64,000 bases of DNA, taken from positions 5,084,001 to 5,148,000 of the forward strand of contig NZ_AP022596.1 of assembly GCF_010731895.1 (NCBI RefSeq), given 5' to 3'. Shown here piece after piece: positions 20,642 to 29,763 of the stretch (the first letter of the stretch is position 1; every line of letters begins with the position of its first letter). The stretch is from Mycolicibacterium helvum (lineage in GTDB: Bacteria; Actinomycetota; Actinomycetes; Mycobacteriales; Mycobacteriaceae). The notes beneath the pieces are model-generated. The model was not told where the DNA came from, searched no databases, and saw nothing but the letters and a program-made list of their open reading frames with translations. The translations under genes were made by a program, and so were the position numbers.

Positions 20642-21484
20642 ATGACTTCGAAGGCTCAGAAGTCCGCGCAGCCTCGCAAACGCCACGAGCGAAAGCTCCG
20701 GTATCAGCACGTCTACGACATGATCGAAGCCATGATCCGGGAGCAGGGTTTGCAACCGGGCGATAAGCTCCCGAGCACGGCCGAGCTGGCTGAGATGGCC
20801 AAAGTCAGCGTCATCTCGGTGCGCCGCGCCCTCGACGAATTGGCGCATCAACAGAAGATCACCCGCCACCAGGGTGTTGGTACGTTCGTTGCGCCGCATC
20901 GCATCACGAGCGAACTGACGCGGTCGGGAAGTCTGCTGCAAATGATGCGAGGGCCGGCCGGCGAGGTTGAGTTGCATACCGACCTGGTCAGCGTGCTCGT
21001 CGGGCTCGCCGGAGATCAGCATGCAATTGCACTGGGGGTGCAATCGGGATCTCCGGTGTGGGAAGTGACTCGGGTTCGCAGGGTCGGCGCCACTCCTAAG
21101 GTGCTGGAGCGGGCCGTTTTGCCGCTGGCCGTGGTCCCCTCGCTTGATCAAGAGCACCTGGCGGCCGGCGGATCGCTCTACGACTTCCTGCGTGACCAGT
21201 ACGGCCTCAGTGACGACCTCGTCGAGCAAGCGATGGAGGTCGTCGAGCCGAGCGCGTGGGAGCGTGAACACCTGAACTTGACCGGTCGCGACGACGTCGT
21301 GCGGATCAGGGGTACGAGCATCCGTGCCGACGGCGTCGTGTTCGACAGCTTCCAACAGACCTACTTGGCACACGATTTCGTGTTCTATGTTTCTGCATCG
21401 TCGCGGTCGCGGCTCATCGAGCCACGTGACGACAAATTCTGGGCTGTCCAGCCGCTAGGCCCGACGGCTCGTTCCGTCAACTGA
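20642..21484 (+). CDS. GntR-family regulator with UTRA domain (HutC subfamily)
   Basis: A 280-residue transcription factor. After a basic ~20-residue lead-in, residues ~22-90 are a GntR winged helix (PGDKLPSTAELAEMAKVSVI, then SVRRALDEL and HQGVGTFV). Residues ~105-270 are a UTRA effector domain of the chorismate-lyase-like fold, which usually binds a small metabolite such as a phosphosugar or histidine intermediate. The ATG at 20642 follows a GGAGG ribosome-binding site. It is divergent from aminotransferase A and points toward the peptide importer operon, so it most likely controls both arms through the GTATAC-type sites. The effector is unknown. Confidence 0.92.
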   Translation: MTSKAQKSAQPRKRHERKLRYQHVYDMIEAMIREQGLQPGDKLPSTAELAEMAKVSVISVRRALDELAHQQKITRHQGVGTFVAPHRITSELTRSGSLLQMMRGPAGEVELHTDLVSVLVGLAGDQHAIALGVQSGSPVWEVTRVRRVGATPKVLERAVLPLAVVPSLDQEHLAAGGSLYDFLRDQYGLSDDLVEQAMEVVEPSAWEREHLNLTGRDDVVRIRGTSIRADGVVFDSFQQTYLAHDFVFYVSASSRSRLIEPRDDKFWAVQPLGPTARSVN

Positions 21485-21504
21485 CCACGGCCCCGTTCCG
21501 GTAA

Positions 21505-21526
21505 CCACGGCGCCGTTCCGGCGTGG
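21505..21526 (+). terminator. Possible terminator after the GntR gene
   Basis: CCACGGCG and CGGCGTGG pair with one mismatch around a short loop 20 bp after the regulator stop. The same stretch also holds an 18-bp direct repeat (21484-21501 and 21504-21521, one mismatch). No T tract follows. Confidence 0.3.
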
Positions 21527-21634
21527 TGTGCCCAACGCTGTCTGGGGCTGCCGCCCGCTGTGCCCGAACCGGCTGTGCGGAAATCTAGCGGTAATAATCG
21601 CGCAATCGATCAGCAATACCTTCCACTCATACTA

Positions 21635-21648
21635 CTTTGTATATAAAG
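21635..21648. promoter_or_regulatory. Predicted GntR operator, site C
   Basis: CTTTGTATATAAAG, a near-perfect palindrome (one mismatched pair) extended by an outer A/T pair, 22 bp upstream of the peptide-binding protein start. It matches site A at 11 of 14 positions. This position, just before the ribosome-binding site, fits repression of the peptide importer operon. Confidence 0.5.
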
Positions 21649-21669
21649 TGCTCCTTGGGAAGGATTGCC

Positions 21670-23313
21670 ATGACAGGTGCGATGGATCGTCGGAAGTTTC
21701 TTCGGACGTCGGCGGTTGTTGCCGCCGCCCTCGGTGGCGCGGCCGCCCTCGCGGCGTGTGCGCCGGAAACGGCGAGTAGCACGGTGTTGAGGGTCGGCTC
21801 GACCACCGACATCGACTCGCTGAACCCATTCACCGCGGACTCCACCCAATCCGATGACGTGCTGCAGCTCGTCTACGACCGACTGATGGCTTACGACGCT
21901 CAGCTCAATATCCAACCCTCGCTGGCCACCGATGTGCAGGTGACCGATGGCGGCAAGACCTTCACCTACACACTGCGGTCCGGCGTGAAGTGGCACGACG
22001 GCAAAGACTTCAGCGCCGACGATGTTGTGTTCACCTTTCTGATGGTGCGGGACAACGACTACGGCACATACGGGGCGTACCTCAAGAACTTGACCGATGT
22101 GACGAAGGTGGGGGACAACCAGATCCGGCTGACCTACTCGCAGCCGCAGACCCTGGAACCCGGCGTCATCATGCCGATCGCTCCCAAGCATCTCTGGGAG
22201 GGTGTCGCCAAGGGCGACTTGCCCAAATATGCCAACGAAAAGCCAGTCGGCACCGGGCCATTCAGCTTCGTATCGTGGGACAAGGGCAGCGTCGCCACCG
22301 TCGTCCGCAACGACTCGTGGTGGGGTACCAAGCCCGCGGCGCAGAAAGTCACCTGGACGAAGTTCGGGTCCGACGACATCGTCACGCAGGCGTTGCGCAC
22401 CGGCGACATCGACATCGTCCCCGAGGTGCCGCCCACGATCTACACCGGTCTGCAGAACGCCACCGACGTCAAAACCACTGCGATGGAATCGTTCTCGTTC
22501 CACATGATCGGATTCAACTGTTCGGCCGCCCCCGGTTCGAAGGGCAACCCGATCTTGCGTGATCCGGTGGTCCGCCAGGCGTTGTCATGTGCCGTCAGCC
22601 GCCAGCAGCTCGTGGAGCTGGCTTTGGCGGGTTACGGAGAACCCGGGACCGATCTGCTGCCGCCGGCCTTCGGCGACTTCCACTTCGTCCCCGCACCCGA
22701 CGCGGTGCTCGACAACAACCCGGCCAAGGCCAAGGAACTCTTGGACAAGGCCGGCTACACCGATCGCAACGGCGACGGCATTCGAGAGTCTAAAGATGGT
22801 GCGCCACTGGAGTTTCGGCTCTTGGTTATCGCCGACACCACAGTGGACATGAAGGCCGCAGATCTGTTCGTCAGTGCGGCTAAGGCCATCGGGGTCAACT
22901 TCAAGCTGTCCAGCACCGACGCCGACAGTATGGGGGCCACCGTCTACAACGCCGACACTCCCGACTGGGACGTGATGATCTGGGGTTGGGACTCCTCGTT
23001 CTATGACCCGTCATACCTGCTGGGGCTGGCCACCACCGATCAGATCGGGGGCAACAACGACACCTTCTGGACCGACCCCCGCTATGACGAGCTCTACCAA
23101 CAACAGGCGACCACCATCGACCGTGCCGCCCGGGTCAAGCTGGTCCAGGAGATGCAGGCGATCCATTACGCCGCGTGCCCCTACATCGTGATGTGGTATC
23201 AGAAGAAGCTGACCGGGACCCGGACGAACACCTGGACGGGCTGGCAGCCGATGAACGGCGGCATGATTCTCAACTTCCCGCGGGTGAACTACCTCGACGT
23301 GAAGCCGGCCTGA
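21670..23313 (+). CDS. Peptide/nickel-type ABC substrate-binding lipoprotein (SBP_bac_5), Tat signal
   Basis: A 547-residue extracellular binding protein of the DppA/OppA family. The N-terminus has a twin-arginine motif (DRRKFLRT, Arg7-Arg8) and lipobox ALAAC with Cys30, so it is likely exported folded and lipid-anchored. The mature part has the family opening DIDSLNPFT, FTLRSGVKWHDGK-like sequence (TYTLRSGVKWHDGKDFSADD) and the late FWTDPRYDEL element. The ATG at 21670 has a GGAAGGA ribosome-binding site. It leads an operon of overlapping genes through the LysA-like gene and is preceded by predicted operator C. The ligand may be a peptide, but this family also binds sugars and amino compounds. 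Confidence 0.9.
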   Translation: MTGAMDRRKFLRTSAVVAAALGGAAALAACAPETASSTVLRVGSTTDIDSLNPFTADSTQSDDVLQLVYDRLMAYDAQLNIQPSLATDVQVTDGGKTFTYTLRSGVKWHDGKDFSADDVVFTFLMVRDNDYGTYGAYLKNLTDVTKVGDNQIRLTYSQPQTLEPGVIMPIAPKHLWEGVAKGDLPKYANEKPVGTGPFSFVSWDKGSVATVVRNDSWWGTKPAAQKVTWTKFGSDDIVTQALRTGDIDIVPEVPPTIYTGLQNATDVKTTAMESFSFHMIGFNCSAAPGSKGNPILRDPVVRQALSCAVSRQQLVELALAGYGEPGTDLLPPAFGDFHFVPAPDAVLDNNPAKAKELLDKAGYTDRNGDGIRESKDGAPLEFRLLVIADTTVDMKAADLFVSAAKAIGVNFKLSSTDADSMGATVYNADTPDWDVMIWGWDSSFYDPSYLLGLATTDQIGGNNDTFWTDPRYDELYQQQATTIDRAARVKLVQEMQAIHYAACPYIVMWYQKKLTGTRTNTWTGWQPMNGGMILNFPRVNYLDVKPA

Positions 23314-23319
23314 GACTCG

Positions 23320-24288
23320 ATGCTCCGGTACCTCGGCCAGAAGATCTCCTACCTGGTCCTCACGCTCGTTGCGGTGGTGGCGACGAATTTCGTTCTCTTC
23401 CATCTGATGCCGGGAGATCCGGTGACTCATATCGCACGCGGTCAGCACCTGGATGCCGACGCGATCGCACGGCTGCGCAGCTACTACGGACTCGATCAGC
23501 CCATGGCGTCGCAGTTCCTCACGTATCTGCAGAACCTCATCAAAGGTGACCTCGGCTTCTCCTATACCTATCAGGCCGCCGTCGGGCCGATCGTGGTGAA
23601 AGCCCTTGCCAACACGCTGATCCTGGTGACGATCTCCACGCTCTTGGTGATCATCCTCGGTGTGCTGATCGGTGTGTTCGCCGCGTCCCGGCGCGGCTCA
23701 CGCACCGACGGGGGACTGGTGATCGGATCGTTGGTGTTCTGGAGCCTGCCTACGTTCTGGGTCGGCATGCTGCTGATATTCGTCTTCGCCGTTTCACTCG
23801 GCTGGTTCCCGATCGCCGGGATGTACACCGCTGACGCGCTCTACCCCACGGTGTTCACCCGAATCGCCGACCTGGGACGCCATCTCGTGTTGCCCACGAT
23901 CGCCATGGTCCTGGTCGACATCGCTCAGTTCGTCCTGATCACCCGCAGTTCACTGCTGGCGACCCTGTCCGAGGACTACATGACCACAGCCCGGGCCAAA
24001 GGCCTGACCCCGCGGCGGGTGCTCTGGCGGCACGGCGTCCGCAATGCGCTGCTGCCGGTGGTGACCGCCACCACGCTGTACGCCAGCGCAACTGTCGGCG
24101 GCACAATCCAGGTGGAAACGGTGTTCTCCTGGCCCGGTATGGGGCAGTTGATCTACTTGTCGGTCATCCGGCGGGACTATCCGGTGATGGAAGCCTGCTT
24201 CCTGATCTTCGCGGTGGTCGTCGTGTTGGCCAACTTCGCCAGCGATCTGCTCTACCGGATCCTTGATCCACGGGTTCGGCTGACATGA
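23320..24288 (+). CDS. Dipeptide-type ABC permease, DppB/OppB family
   Basis: Inner-membrane permease of 322 residues. An N-terminal helix (10-30) precedes a periplasmic loop with GDPVTHIARGQHLDADAI, then five further helices. The cytoplasmic loop has EDYMTTARAKGLTPRRVLWRH, the DppB hallmark. The start is 6 bp after the binding-protein stop and its end overlaps the next permease by 4 bases (ATGA). Partner of the DppC-type protein. Confidence 0.92.
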   Translation: MLRYLGQKISYLVLTLVAVVATNFVLFHLMPGDPVTHIARGQHLDADAIARLRSYYGLDQPMASQFLTYLQNLIKGDLGFSYTYQAAVGPIVVKALANTLILVTISTLLVIILGVLIGVFAASRRGSRTDGGLVIGSLVFWSLPTFWVGMLLIFVFAVSLGWFPIAGMYTADALYPTVFTRIADLGRHLVLPTIAMVLVDIAQFVLITRSSLLATLSEDYMTTARAKGLTPRRVLWRHGVRNALLPVVTATTLYASATVGGTIQVETVFSWPGMGQLIYLSVIRRDYPVMEACFLIFAVVVVLANFASDLLYRILDPRVRLT

Positions 24289-25199
24289 CCCGCCCGCTAC
24301 ACGACCCCAACCAGGAACCCGAACCTGCCGCCGCGCACGTGGCGGGCGGATGGCGGGGGGTGCTACGCCAGCTCGTCGCCGACCCGATGGGCCGTATCGG
24401 CCTGCTCACCGTCGCCGTCGTCATGCTGGTGGCAATCCTCGGACCGCTCCTCGCACCGTACGACCGTACCGACGTCGCCGAGTCGCGGACCGGAATCCTG
24501 TTGCCGCCCAGTGCCGCCCACTGGCTGGGCACCGATGAACTTGGCCGAGACGTGTTGCGTCAGGTCTTGGCCGGCACGTCGGTGTCGCTGGAGATCGGAT
24601 TGATCGCCACCCTGATCACGGTGCTGATCGGGACGCTGGTCGGGGTGCTGGCGGGCTGGTTCACCGGTTTCGTCGACGCTGTCCTGATGCGCATCACCGA
24701 TTTTTTCCTGGTGCTGCCCAACCTGCCCTTGATGATTGCGCTCGGGGCAATCATCGGGCAGAGCCTGCCGATGATCGTGCTCGTCATCGCGATCACCAGC
24801 TGGCCCAGCACCGCGCGTATCGTTCGCTCCCAAGCTCTCGCGCTACGGGAGCGCGAGGTAGTGGCCCGCGCCAAAACCGTTGGGCTGTCGTCGGCGGGCA
24901 TCCTGTGGCGCCTGATCCTGCCCGGGGTGATGGCACTGGTCATCGCGAACGCGGTGCTGGTGATCGCCGGGTCGATCCTCGCCGAGGCCACATTGTCGTT
25001 CCTCGGCCTCGGCGATCCGGCCCGCACCTCATGGGGCCAGATCCTGCACAACGCCTTCGCGGCCGGCGCGGTGGGCAACGGCTTCTGGTGGTACTTTCTG
25101 CCCCCCGGTGTCGGCATTGTGCTGGTGGTGCTGGCCTTCTCGCTGGTCGGGCAGAGCCTGGAACGTATCCTCAACCCGCGGCTGGCGGTGGTCGAATGA
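24285..25199 (+). CDS. Dipeptide-type ABC permease, DppC/OppC family
   Basis: The second membrane subunit, 304 residues. A cytoplasmic ~40-residue lead precedes the first helix, then the DppC signature HWLGTDELGRDVLRQVLAGT, and the ATPase-docking loop with REVVARAKTVGLSSAGILWR. AEATLSFLGLGDPARTSWGQ near the end is highly typical. Overlaps the genes on both sides by 4 bases (ATGA). Confidence 0.92.
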   Translation: MTRPLHDPNQEPEPAAAHVAGGWRGVLRQLVADPMGRIGLLTVAVVMLVAILGPLLAPYDRTDVAESRTGILLPPSAAHWLGTDELGRDVLRQVLAGTSVSLEIGLIATLITVLIGTLVGVLAGWFTGFVDAVLMRITDFFLVLPNLPLMIALGAIIGQSLPMIVLVIAITSWPSTARIVRSQALALREREVVARAKTVGLSSAGILWRLILPGVMALVIANAVLVIAGSILAEATLSFLGLGDPARTSWGQILHNAFAAGAVGNGFWWYFLPPGVGIVLVVLAFSLVGQSLERILNPRLAVVE

Positions 25200-26167
25200 G
25201 CCTGCTGAGCATCCGCAATCTGACCGTCACCTACGGTGGCGGCGTGCGTGCGGTCGACGGTGTCGACCTGGACGTCTCAGCCGGCGAGGTGGTCGGGCTG
25301 GCTGGTGAATCCGGCTGCGGGAAAAGCACGCTGGCGCTTGCGGTGGCGCGTTTGCTTCCGCACGGAGCTGTCACGGCCGCCGACGAGATGGTTTTCGCCG
25401 GCACCGATCTGCGCACAGTCGAGGAAGCCGAATTGCGGACGCTGCGGTGGCGGCGGCTGTCGCTGGTGTTCCAGGGCGCGATGAACGGCTTCAACCCGGT
25501 CATGACAGTCGGTGCTCAAATCGGCGAGGCGATCCGCGCGCATGAGCCGGACGTCACCCGCAAGGCGGTGCGCCTGCGGGTCGCGGAGCTGCTGACCCAG
25601 GTCGGTATCGCCGCGGGCCGGGCCGCCGACTATCCCCACCAGCTGTCCGGCGGTATGAAGCAGCGGGCGATGATCGCCATGGCGCTGGCCTGCCGCCCCG
25701 ATCTGGTGATCGCCGACGAGCCGACGACCGCACTCGACGTCATGACCCAGGCGCAGATCCTCGAGCTGATCCGCGGTCTGGCTGACGAACTGGGGCTTGC
25801 CATGCTGATCATCTCCCACGACCTGACCGTGCTGTCCGAGCTGTGTGACCGGGTCGCGGTCATGTACGCCGGGCGGATCGTCGAGCGCGGAACTGCCGAG
25901 GAGATCCTGGGTTCCCAATCGCAGCCGGCCCATCCTTACACCCGCCGGTTGCTGGACTGCTATCCCCGCTTGGACGCGGGACAGGCGTCGATCAGTGGAA
26001 TCCCGGGCAGTCCACCCGATCTCGCGCATCCCCCGGTCGGCTGCCGCTTCCACGACCGCTGCGCCGAGAAGTTACCGCGCTGTGTGAGCGACGATCCGGC
26101 CCCGCGTCTGGTGCCTGGCGCCTCCGATCATGTCGCGGCATGTCATCTGGTGGGGGTGTCCGCATGA
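25196..26167 (+). CDS. Dipeptide-type ABC ATPase, DppD/OppD family
   Basis: A 323-residue ATPase. Walker [10 protein letters not shown] is near residues 38-46, signature [15 protein letters not shown], Walker [13 protein letters not shown], and switch His in IISHDLTVL. The C-terminal oligopeptide-transporter extension contains cysteines ([14 protein letters not shown]) that in DppD/OppD relatives bind an iron-sulfur cluster. The ATG at 25196 overlaps the permease stop; an upstream in-frame codon lies in the permease gene and is rejected. Works with the next ATPase as a heterodimer. Confidence 0.92.
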   Translation: MSLLSIRNLTVTYGGGVRAVDGVDLDVSAGEVVGLAGESGCGKSTLALAVARLLPHGAVTAADEMVFAGTDLRTVEEAELRTLRWRRLSLVFQGAMNGFNPVMTVGAQIGEAIRAHEPDVTRKAVRLRVAELLTQVGIAAGRAADYPHQLSGGMKQRAMIAMALACRPDLVIADEPTTALDVMTQAQILELIRGLADELGLAMLIISHDLTVLSELCDRVAVMYAGRIVERGTAEEILGSQSQPAHPYTRRLLDCYPRLDAGQASISGIPGSPPDLAHPPVGCRFHDRCAEKLPRCVSDDPAPRLVPGASDHVAACHLVGVSA

Positions 26168-27186
26168 CCAAGCCGGTGGTCGCCGAGGTCAGCGACCTGC
26201 ATGTGCACTTCCCGGTCCGGCACGGTCGTCAGCGCCTGACCGCGCGCGCCGTCGACGGTGTCGACCTGTCCGTGAGTGAAGGCGAGATCGTGGCCCTGGT
26301 AGGTGAATCCGGGTGCGGCAAGACGACGGTGGCCCGCACCATCATGCGGCTCGTCGAAGCGAGCTCGGGGTCGGTAGCGGTCGGCGGTGTCGATATCACC
26401 CACGCCCGTGGCGCGGCTCTGCGAAGACAGCGCCAGGACTTCCAGATGATCTTCCAGGATCCGTTCGAGAGCCTTCCGGTCAACGCCACCGCGATCGATG
26501 TCGTCAGTGAAGGTCTCGGCATCCACCGTAAGGACCTGGACGCGGCAGCACGGCACTCGGTGGCGCTGGGGGCGTTGGAGATGTGCGGGCTCACGCCGGC
26601 GACGGCCATTGCGCAGCGGCGGATCTTCCAGCTGTCCGGCGGGCAGCGCCAGCGCGTGGCCATCGCAGCCGCGCTCGCTCTCGAGCCCCGGCTGCTGGTG
26701 GCCGACGAGCCGGTTTCCATGCTGGACGTCTCGTTGCGCGCCGGCGTCATCCGGGTGCTGCTGGATATGCGTGAACGGCTCGGTGTGGCAATCCTTTTCA
26801 TCACGCACGACTTGGCGCTGGCCGGTGTTTTCGCCGACCGGGTGGCCGTGCTTTACTTGGGCCGGGTGGTCGAGCAGGGTCAGGCCTCGGATGTCATCGG
26901 GACTCCCCGGCACCCCTACACCCGCGCACTGGTGGACGTCATGCCGAAGGCTGGCGGCGGCCGGCGAGCGGCGCGCACGCTGCTGAGCGGTGAGCCGCCC
27001 AACGCGACCGCCACCGCGACGGGCTGTCGCTTCGCGCCGCGTTGCCCGCTGTACCGGCAGCTCGGCCAACCCGAACGCTGTCGCGCGGAGCAACCACTGC
27101 TGACCGCCGTCACTCCGGAACACGCTGTGGCGTGCCATTTTTCCGACCTTGAAGTATCACCGACACCGAAGGAGAACACCATATGA
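26164..27186 (+). CDS. Dipeptide-type ABC ATPase, DppF/OppF family
   Basis: The partner ATPase, 340 residues. Walker [11 protein letters not shown]-loop in IFQDPFESLPVNAT, signature LSGGQRQRVAIAAAL, Walker B LVADEPVSMLDVSLR and switch His in ITHDLALAG are all intact. The C-terminal CRFAPRCPLYRQ...RC segment parallels that of the preceding ATPase. The start at 26164 overlaps the previous stop (ATGA) and the end overlaps the peptidase start (ATGA), so this set of genes is very likely one transcript. Confidence 0.92.
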   Translation: MTKPVVAEVSDLHVHFPVRHGRQRLTARAVDGVDLSVSEGEIVALVGESGCGKTTVARTIMRLVEASSGSVAVGGVDITHARGAALRRQRQDFQMIFQDPFESLPVNATAIDVVSEGLGIHRKDLDAAARHSVALGALEMCGLTPATAIAQRRIFQLSGGQRQRVAIAAALALEPRLLVADEPVSMLDVSLRAGVIRVLLDMRERLGVAILFITHDLALAGVFADRVAVLYLGRVVEQGQASDVIGTPRHPYTRALVDVMPKAGGGRRAARTLLSGEPPNATATATGCRFAPRCPLYRQLGQPERCRAEQPLLTAVTPEHAVACHFSDLEVSPTPKENTI

Positions 27187-28367
27187 CCGTCACTCGCGAG
27201 GAAGCGATCGAGCTGCTTGAGGCGATGGTTCGAATCGACTCCGTGACGCCCTGGCTGATCCCGGGCGGGGCGGGCGAGGGTGAGGTCGCCCGGTTCACGC
27301 GTGACTGGCTCGCCGATCTGGGCCTGGACGCGACGTTGGAGGAAGTGGAGCCTGGCCGGCCCAACGTGCTGGCGTGGCTGCGGGGCAGCGCGCCCGGCCC
27401 GACGATCTGCCTGTCCGCACACAGCGACACCGTCGGCTACGCGAACTGGCCCGACCGCGCACTGCACCCGGTGATCGAGGGTGACCGGATGATCGGGCTG
27501 GGTGTGGCCGACGACAAGGGCGGCTGCGCGGCGGCCATGCTGGCGGTGCGCGAATTAGTGCGCTCTGGAGCCGAATTGGCGGGCAACATCCTGGTGGCAC
27601 TGGTGATCGACGAGGAGGGCATCAGCATCGGCACCGAGCATCTGGTCGCCCATCACGCGGCCGAGATCGACCTGGCCATCAACCTCGAACCCGACGGTTC
27701 TCACACCATCTTCGGCGAGCACCAGGGATTCGGGTGGATCGACATCGTGGTGCACGGCGAACCGGCCCACGGTTCGGCTCCGGACAAAGGTGTGGATGCG
27801 ATCGTGCACATGGCTGAGGTGGTGACCCGCCTGCATCGACTCGATGAGACTCGGTGGAAGCCGAACCCTGATCCGAAGAACGGGCGCACCGTGTTCCACA
27901 CCGGGACCATCAGCGGCGGAACCGATTACGCCACGTATCCGAATCAGGCGGTGTTGGGTATCGAGATCGGCACCCAACCGGGCGAGACGCTGGCCGACCG
28001 GGTGGCCGAGATCGAGGCGATCTTCGCCGAAGTGAAGGAATCCGAGCCGCGTTTCCGGGGCGAGGTCATCGTCCGTCTGGACCGCGATCCCTTCACCGGC
28101 GAAGGTAACGAGGCGCTGCTCGACGCACTCGCCGACGCGACGGAGGCGGTCAACGGAGTGCGTTCACCGATCACCGGCCTCAACGCCTGGACCGATGCCG
28201 CGTTGTTCCAGAGCGCCGGCATCCCGACTGTGCTGTTCGGCCCCGAGGGCGGCAACTATCACGCCGCAGAGGAATGGGTGTCCATCCCGGACGTGATCGC
28301 CACCACCGAGATCCTCCGCCGCACTCTGGTGACCATGTTGGGCACCTCCGTTTCCCCCGCACAGTGA
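27183..28367 (+). CDS. M20-family metallopeptidase/amidohydrolase
   Basis: A 394-residue co-catalytic zinc hydrolase of the ArgE/DapE/ACY1/CPG2 group. Zinc ligands and base are visible: His80 and Asp82 (SAHSD), bridging Asp110 (VADDKGG), Glu144-Glu145 (DEEG), and a C-terminal His in GGNYHAAEEW. A small dimerisation domain occupies ~180-290. These enzymes cleave N-acyl amino acids, dipeptides or N-succinyl-diaminopimelate; which applies here is not shown. Placement right after a peptide-type importer suggests it cleaves the imported substrate in the cytoplasm. ATGA overlap with the ATPase gene. Confidence 0.9.
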   Translation: MTVTREEAIELLEAMVRIDSVTPWLIPGGAGEGEVARFTRDWLADLGLDATLEEVEPGRPNVLAWLRGSAPGPTICLSAHSDTVGYANWPDRALHPVIEGDRMIGLGVADDKGGCAAAMLAVRELVRSGAELAGNILVALVIDEEGISIGTEHLVAHHAAEIDLAINLEPDGSHTIFGEHQGFGWIDIVVHGEPAHGSAPDKGVDAIVHMAEVVTRLHRLDETRWKPNPDPKNGRTVFHTGTISGGTDYATYPNQAVLGIEIGTQPGETLADRVAEIEAIFAEVKESEPRFRGEVIVRLDRDPFTGEGNEALLDALADATEAVNGVRSPITGLNAWTDAALFQSAGIPTVLFGPEGGNYHAAEEWVSIPDVIATTEILRRTLVTMLGTSVSPAQ

Positions 28368-28398
28368 CATGAAAACGACTGCAAAGAAAGAGAGTTCG

Positions 28399-29763
28399 AT
28401 GTCGTTCGCCGACGCGTTCGCCACCCGTACGCCCGCCACCGCCGCCATGTACGACCGGGCGAAACGAACGATCCCCGGCGGTGCGGGCTCGACAGCCCGG
28501 TTACCGCGCAACGGGTGGAAGCCGTACCCGATTTTCATGGCTGAGGGCAGCGGATCGCGCCTTACCGATGTGGACGGCAACACCTACATCGACTATCTGC
28601 TGGGGCTGGGCCCGATGATCCTGGGTCACCGGCACCCGGTGGTGACCAATGCTGTCACCGAGGCGGTGCGTGATCTGGGCACCTGCTTCGGACTTCCCTA
28701 CGAGCTGGAGATCGAGGCTGCCGAGAAGGTGGTGGCTGCGGTGCCGGGTATCGAGCAGGTGCGGTTCACCAACTCCGGATCCGAAGCGGTCGGCACCGCG
28801 GTCCGGCTGGCTCGGGCGACCACCGATCGACGCATCGTGGTCCGGTTCGAGGGGCACTACCACGGCTGGCAGGACACCGTGTATTGGTCGAACCACGTTG
28901 ATCCGGTGCTGGCCGGGCCGGCCGACCATCCACGTCCAGTCGCCATGGGGCCCGGGGTTCCAGCCGAATTGGAGGACACCCTGGTTGTGCTGACCTGGAA
29001 CGATCCCGACAGCTTCGTCGAGTTGATGAATCGGCGCGGTCACGAGATCGCCGCGGTGCTTACTGAACCCGCCGTGTTCAATACTGGCTGCATCCTGCCC
29101 GAACCCGGCTATCTCGAACTGCTGCGCAGCGAGACCCGCAAGCACGGTGCCCTGTTGATCTTCGACGAGGTGATCACCGGGTTCCGGTTTGCCCGCGGCG
29201 GAGCCCAGGAGTGGTTCGGCGTGACACCGGATTTGACGACCCTGGCCAAGGGGCTTGGCGGCGGTTTTCCGGTGGCCGCGGTGGGCGGGTCAACGGAGGC
29301 GATGCGGCTGGTCGCCGAAGGCCGTTATTCACACTCGGGCACCTACAACGCCAATGTCGTTCAGTGTGCGGCAGTCTCGGCCACCATGGATCTGCTGGCC
29401 GAGCCGGGACTCTACGAGCGGCAGCGTGCTTTGGGACACCGGCTTGCCGCAGGTCTTGGCGAACTGGCTGCCGACCGGGGGCTTGACGCCTACTGTGAGG
29501 GGCTGGGCACGGTGTTCCAGCTGTGGTTCGCCAACGGTCCGATCCACAACTGGCGTGATGCGGTTGCCCGCGCCGACGAGGCCTTGTTCACCCGGTGGTA
29601 CGAGGAGATGGTCGTTCGCGGAGTGCTGTTCCACCCCCTTCAGTTCGAGAACCTCTTCGTATCGCTCGTGCACGACGACCGCGATATCGACGAGACGCTG
29701 CAGGCTGCTGCCGACGCACTGACCGTCGTCGCCCGCACCCGGACTCCCGCCGCCAAGTCGTGA
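28399..29763 (+). CDS. Class III PLP aminotransferase (GSA aminomutase-like), copy B
   Basis: 454 residues, colinear without gaps with copy A at 19070-20434 and about four residues in five identical by eye. The same catalytic residues are present: SGSEA (126-130), Asp256 in FDEVITGFR and Lys284 in TLAKGLGGG. The start at 28399 (AAAGAGAG ribosome-binding site) gives the same N-terminus as copy A; an ATG ten codons earlier (28369) is possible but has no homologous extension. It overlaps the kinase gene by 4 bases (GTGA). The two copies probably handle the same or closely related amino compounds in the two arms of the island. Confidence 0.88.
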   Translation: MSFADAFATRTPATAAMYDRAKRTIPGGAGSTARLPRNGWKPYPIFMAEGSGSRLTDVDGNTYIDYLLGLGPMILGHRHPVVTNAVTEAVRDLGTCFGLPYELEIEAAEKVVAAVPGIEQVRFTNSGSEAVGTAVRLARATTDRRIVVRFEGHYHGWQDTVYWSNHVDPVLAGPADHPRPVAMGPGVPAELEDTLVVLTWNDPDSFVELMNRRGHEIAAVLTEPAVFNTGCILPEPGYLELLRSETRKHGALLIFDEVITGFRFARGGAQEWFGVTPDLTTLAKGLGGGFPVAAVGGSTEAMRLVAEGRYSHSGTYNANVVQCAAVSATMDLLAEPGLYERQRALGHRLAAGLGELAADRGLDAYCEGLGTVFQLWFANGPIHNWRDAVARADEALFTRWYEEMVVRGVLFHPLQFENLFVSLVHDDRDIDETLQAAADALTVVARTRTPAAKS

